64,000 nucleotides of DNA, taken from positions 930,001 through 994,000 of the forward strand of contig OZ245872.1 of the NCBI GenBank assembly GCA_965229345.1, given 5' to 3'. Below, piece after piece: positions 60,191 to 64,000 of the stretch (the stretch's first letter is position 1; each line of letters opens with the position of its first letter). A program made the translations under genes and the position numbers. The stretch is from PBB1 sp965229345. GTDB lineage: Bacteria > Pseudomonadota > Gammaproteobacteria > Burkholderiales > Burkholderiaceae_C. Under the pieces are notes generated by a model. The model saw only the letters and a list, made by a program, of their open reading frames with translations, ran no database searches and had not been told where the DNA came from.

Positions 60191-60913
60191 GTGGCACGAC
60201 TGCCGCGCTCCGTGGTGGCAGGCCTGCCGCACTTCGTGATTCACCGTGGCTTGAATGGTCAGAGAGTCTTTGTCGACGACGCGGACCGATCGACCTATCG
60301 CCGAGCCCTGACTCAGGCTGCCCGCGAGTCGGATGTCGCTCTGCATGGCTACGGGCTGTACCCCGATGAAGTGAGGCTGCTCGTCACGCCACTGGCGTCG
60401 GCGTCGCTGGCCGCGATGATGCAAAGCATCGGACGGCGTTACGTTCGAGCCTTCAATCTTCGGCATGGCCGCAGCGGCACGCCGTGGGAGGGACGCTTCC
60501 GTTCGACGGTGATCGACGCTCCGGATTGGTTCATGCATTGCCTGCAGTACGCCGAAGGCGGCGCCGGTGCCGACCCGAGCGATGCCGAACTGGTGTCCAA
60601 CGGCGATCAGCAGTGGTCCAGTGCGGGCCATCATCTCGGTCTGCGCATCGACGACGGGGTCTCTGAACACGCGTTGTTCTGGGTGCTTGGCAACACCCCC
60701 TTCGAGCGTGAAGCTGCGTACCGCCGCGTGCTGGCGCAGACGCTGCCGCAAGGCACGATCGAGCGCATCCGTAGCGCCACGTTGAAGGGGTGGGCGCTCG
60801 GCAGCCCTGTATTCGCCAAATCGATCGGCGCCCTGACCGGTCGGCGCCTCGAGCCGTTGGCACGCGGACGCCCCGCGCTGAACCCGGTGGACACCGCACA
60901 GCGGCCCTCTTGA
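60191..60913 (+). CDS. RayT-family (REP-associated tyrosine transposase) protein lacking HUH histidines
   Basis: 240 residues from a GTG at 60191. 'MARLPRSVVAGLPHFVIHRG' and 'QSIGRRYVRAFNLRHGRSGTPWEGRFRS' match RayT/TnpA-REP, which act on palindromic REP elements. The usual metal-binding 'MPNHVHLLLTP' reads 'YPDEVRLLVTP' here (residues 58-67), so both HUH histidines are replaced (Glu60, Arg62). The candidate nucleophile Tyr120 remains, but the 'RYIELNP' context is lost. The frame is intact over 240 codons. Two hairpins follow directly. Likely a domesticated, catalytically altered family member; function unknown. Confidence 0.8.
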   Translation: MARLPRSVVAGLPHFVIHRGLNGQRVFVDDADRSTYRRALTQAARESDVALHGYGLYPDEVRLLVTPLASASLAAMMQSIGRRYVRAFNLRHGRSGTPWEGRFRSTVIDAPDWFMHCLQYAEGGAGADPSDAELVSNGDQQWSSAGHHLGLRIDDGVSEHALFWVLGNTPFEREAAYRRVLAQTLPQGTIERIRSATLKGWALGSPVFAKSIGALTGRRLEPLARGRPALNPVDTAQRPS

Positions 60914-60921
60914 TCTGTCCC

Positions 60922-60976
60922 TATTTATAAATATCACCTGAGTGGTGATTCTTCAAATGGGGTCAGACCCCGTTTT
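60922..60976. repeat. REP-like double hairpin downstream of the RayT-like gene
   Basis: Three palindromic units in 55 bases: TATTTATAAATA (60922-60933), ATCACC-TGAGT-GGTGAT (60933-60949), and AAATGGGGT-CAG-ACCCCGTTT (about 60955-60975). I recall GGGGTCAGACCCC as a common palindrome next to RayT-type genes. The T-run at the end also makes it a plausible terminator. Confidence 0.55.
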
Positions 60977-60982
60977 AAGTTC

Positions 60983-61011
60983 TTGGCATGCTTACTGCGA
61001 CACGCTAGGAT
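60983..61011 (+). promoter_or_regulatory. gltB promoter, with an overlapping sigma-54-like site
   Basis: TTGGCA (60983-60988), exactly 17 bp, TAGGAT (61006-61011): a good sigma-70 pair. The same stretch also reads TGGCATG-N4-CTGCG (60984-60999) with GG-N10-GC spacing. Predicted sigma-70 start is near 61018, 25 bases before the ATG. Confidence 0.6.
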
Positions 61012-61042
61012 TAACCCTCCCCATGCACCTCAGGAGCTCGCG

Positions 61043-64000
<2,958 letters not shown>

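Overview
The window is a GC-rich (by eye well above 60%) chromosomal stretch from a betaproteobacterium of the order Burkholderiales, probably near the Leptothrix/Rubrivivax/Ideonella group. This is inferred from Burkholderiales-type porins, the lptM-lysA//cyaY, mrcA//pilMNOPQ-aroK-aroB-dgt and tyrS//M23 peptidase-anmK//erpA arrangements, a PEP-CTERM protein, and a GC-rich multi-hairpin repeat of a type I recall from this group. No rRNA, tRNA, CRISPR array, prophage or complete insertion sequence was seen. Most genes are housekeeping or envelope genes.

Layout. 1-5.8 kb: a clipped PHB-depolymerase-type esterase with a ribbon-helix-helix regulator, an SLC13-type permease, htpG behind a near-perfect sigma-32 promoter, srkA-type kinase and a DUF2726 membrane protein. 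5.9-12.5 kb: rplM-rpsI with a structured leader, erpA, anmK, an M23 peptidase, tyrS and a 5'-nucleotidase. 12.6-25.2 kb: a stand-alone Lon-like AAA+ ATPase, then a complete type II secretion locus read leftwards (gspG-H-I-J-K-L-M-N-D-E-F) with gspC divergent. 25.2-29.2 kb: a CobT-like protein with altered active-site residues, ilvA, a strong candidate small RNA, an OsmC protein and coq7. 29.5-38.4 kb: two porins, a DUF3047 lipoprotein and a five-gene Dpp/Opp-type peptide ABC transporter, which together could form an outer-to-inner-membrane uptake route. 38.4-43.9 kb: a PEP-CTERM protein behind a sigma-54-like site, lysA-lptM, cyaY and mrcA. 44.1-52.2 kb: pilMNOPQ (type IV pilus alignment complex and secretin), then aroK, aroB and dgt. 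52.3-60.2 kb: minor pilin operon pilV-W-X-Y1-E-fimT. 60.2-64 kb: a RayT-family protein that has lost its HUH histidines, two adjacent hairpins, and the 5' two thirds of gltB.

The two secretion/pilus loci are related machines: both encode secretins (GspD, PilQ), pseudopilins or minor pilins and assembly platforms. No prepilin peptidase and no pilus motor ATPases lie in the window, so both loci depend on genes elsewhere. The operons are tightly packed, with many 4-base ATGA or GTGA stop/start overlaps.

The observations most worth checking are the small RNA candidate at 27976-28068, the RayT-like protein without HUH histidines plus its downstream hairpins, the CobT-like protein lacking both acidic active-site residues, the rplM leader with competing pairings, and the three-copy 11-bp-phased operator-like array upstream of the RHH regulator.
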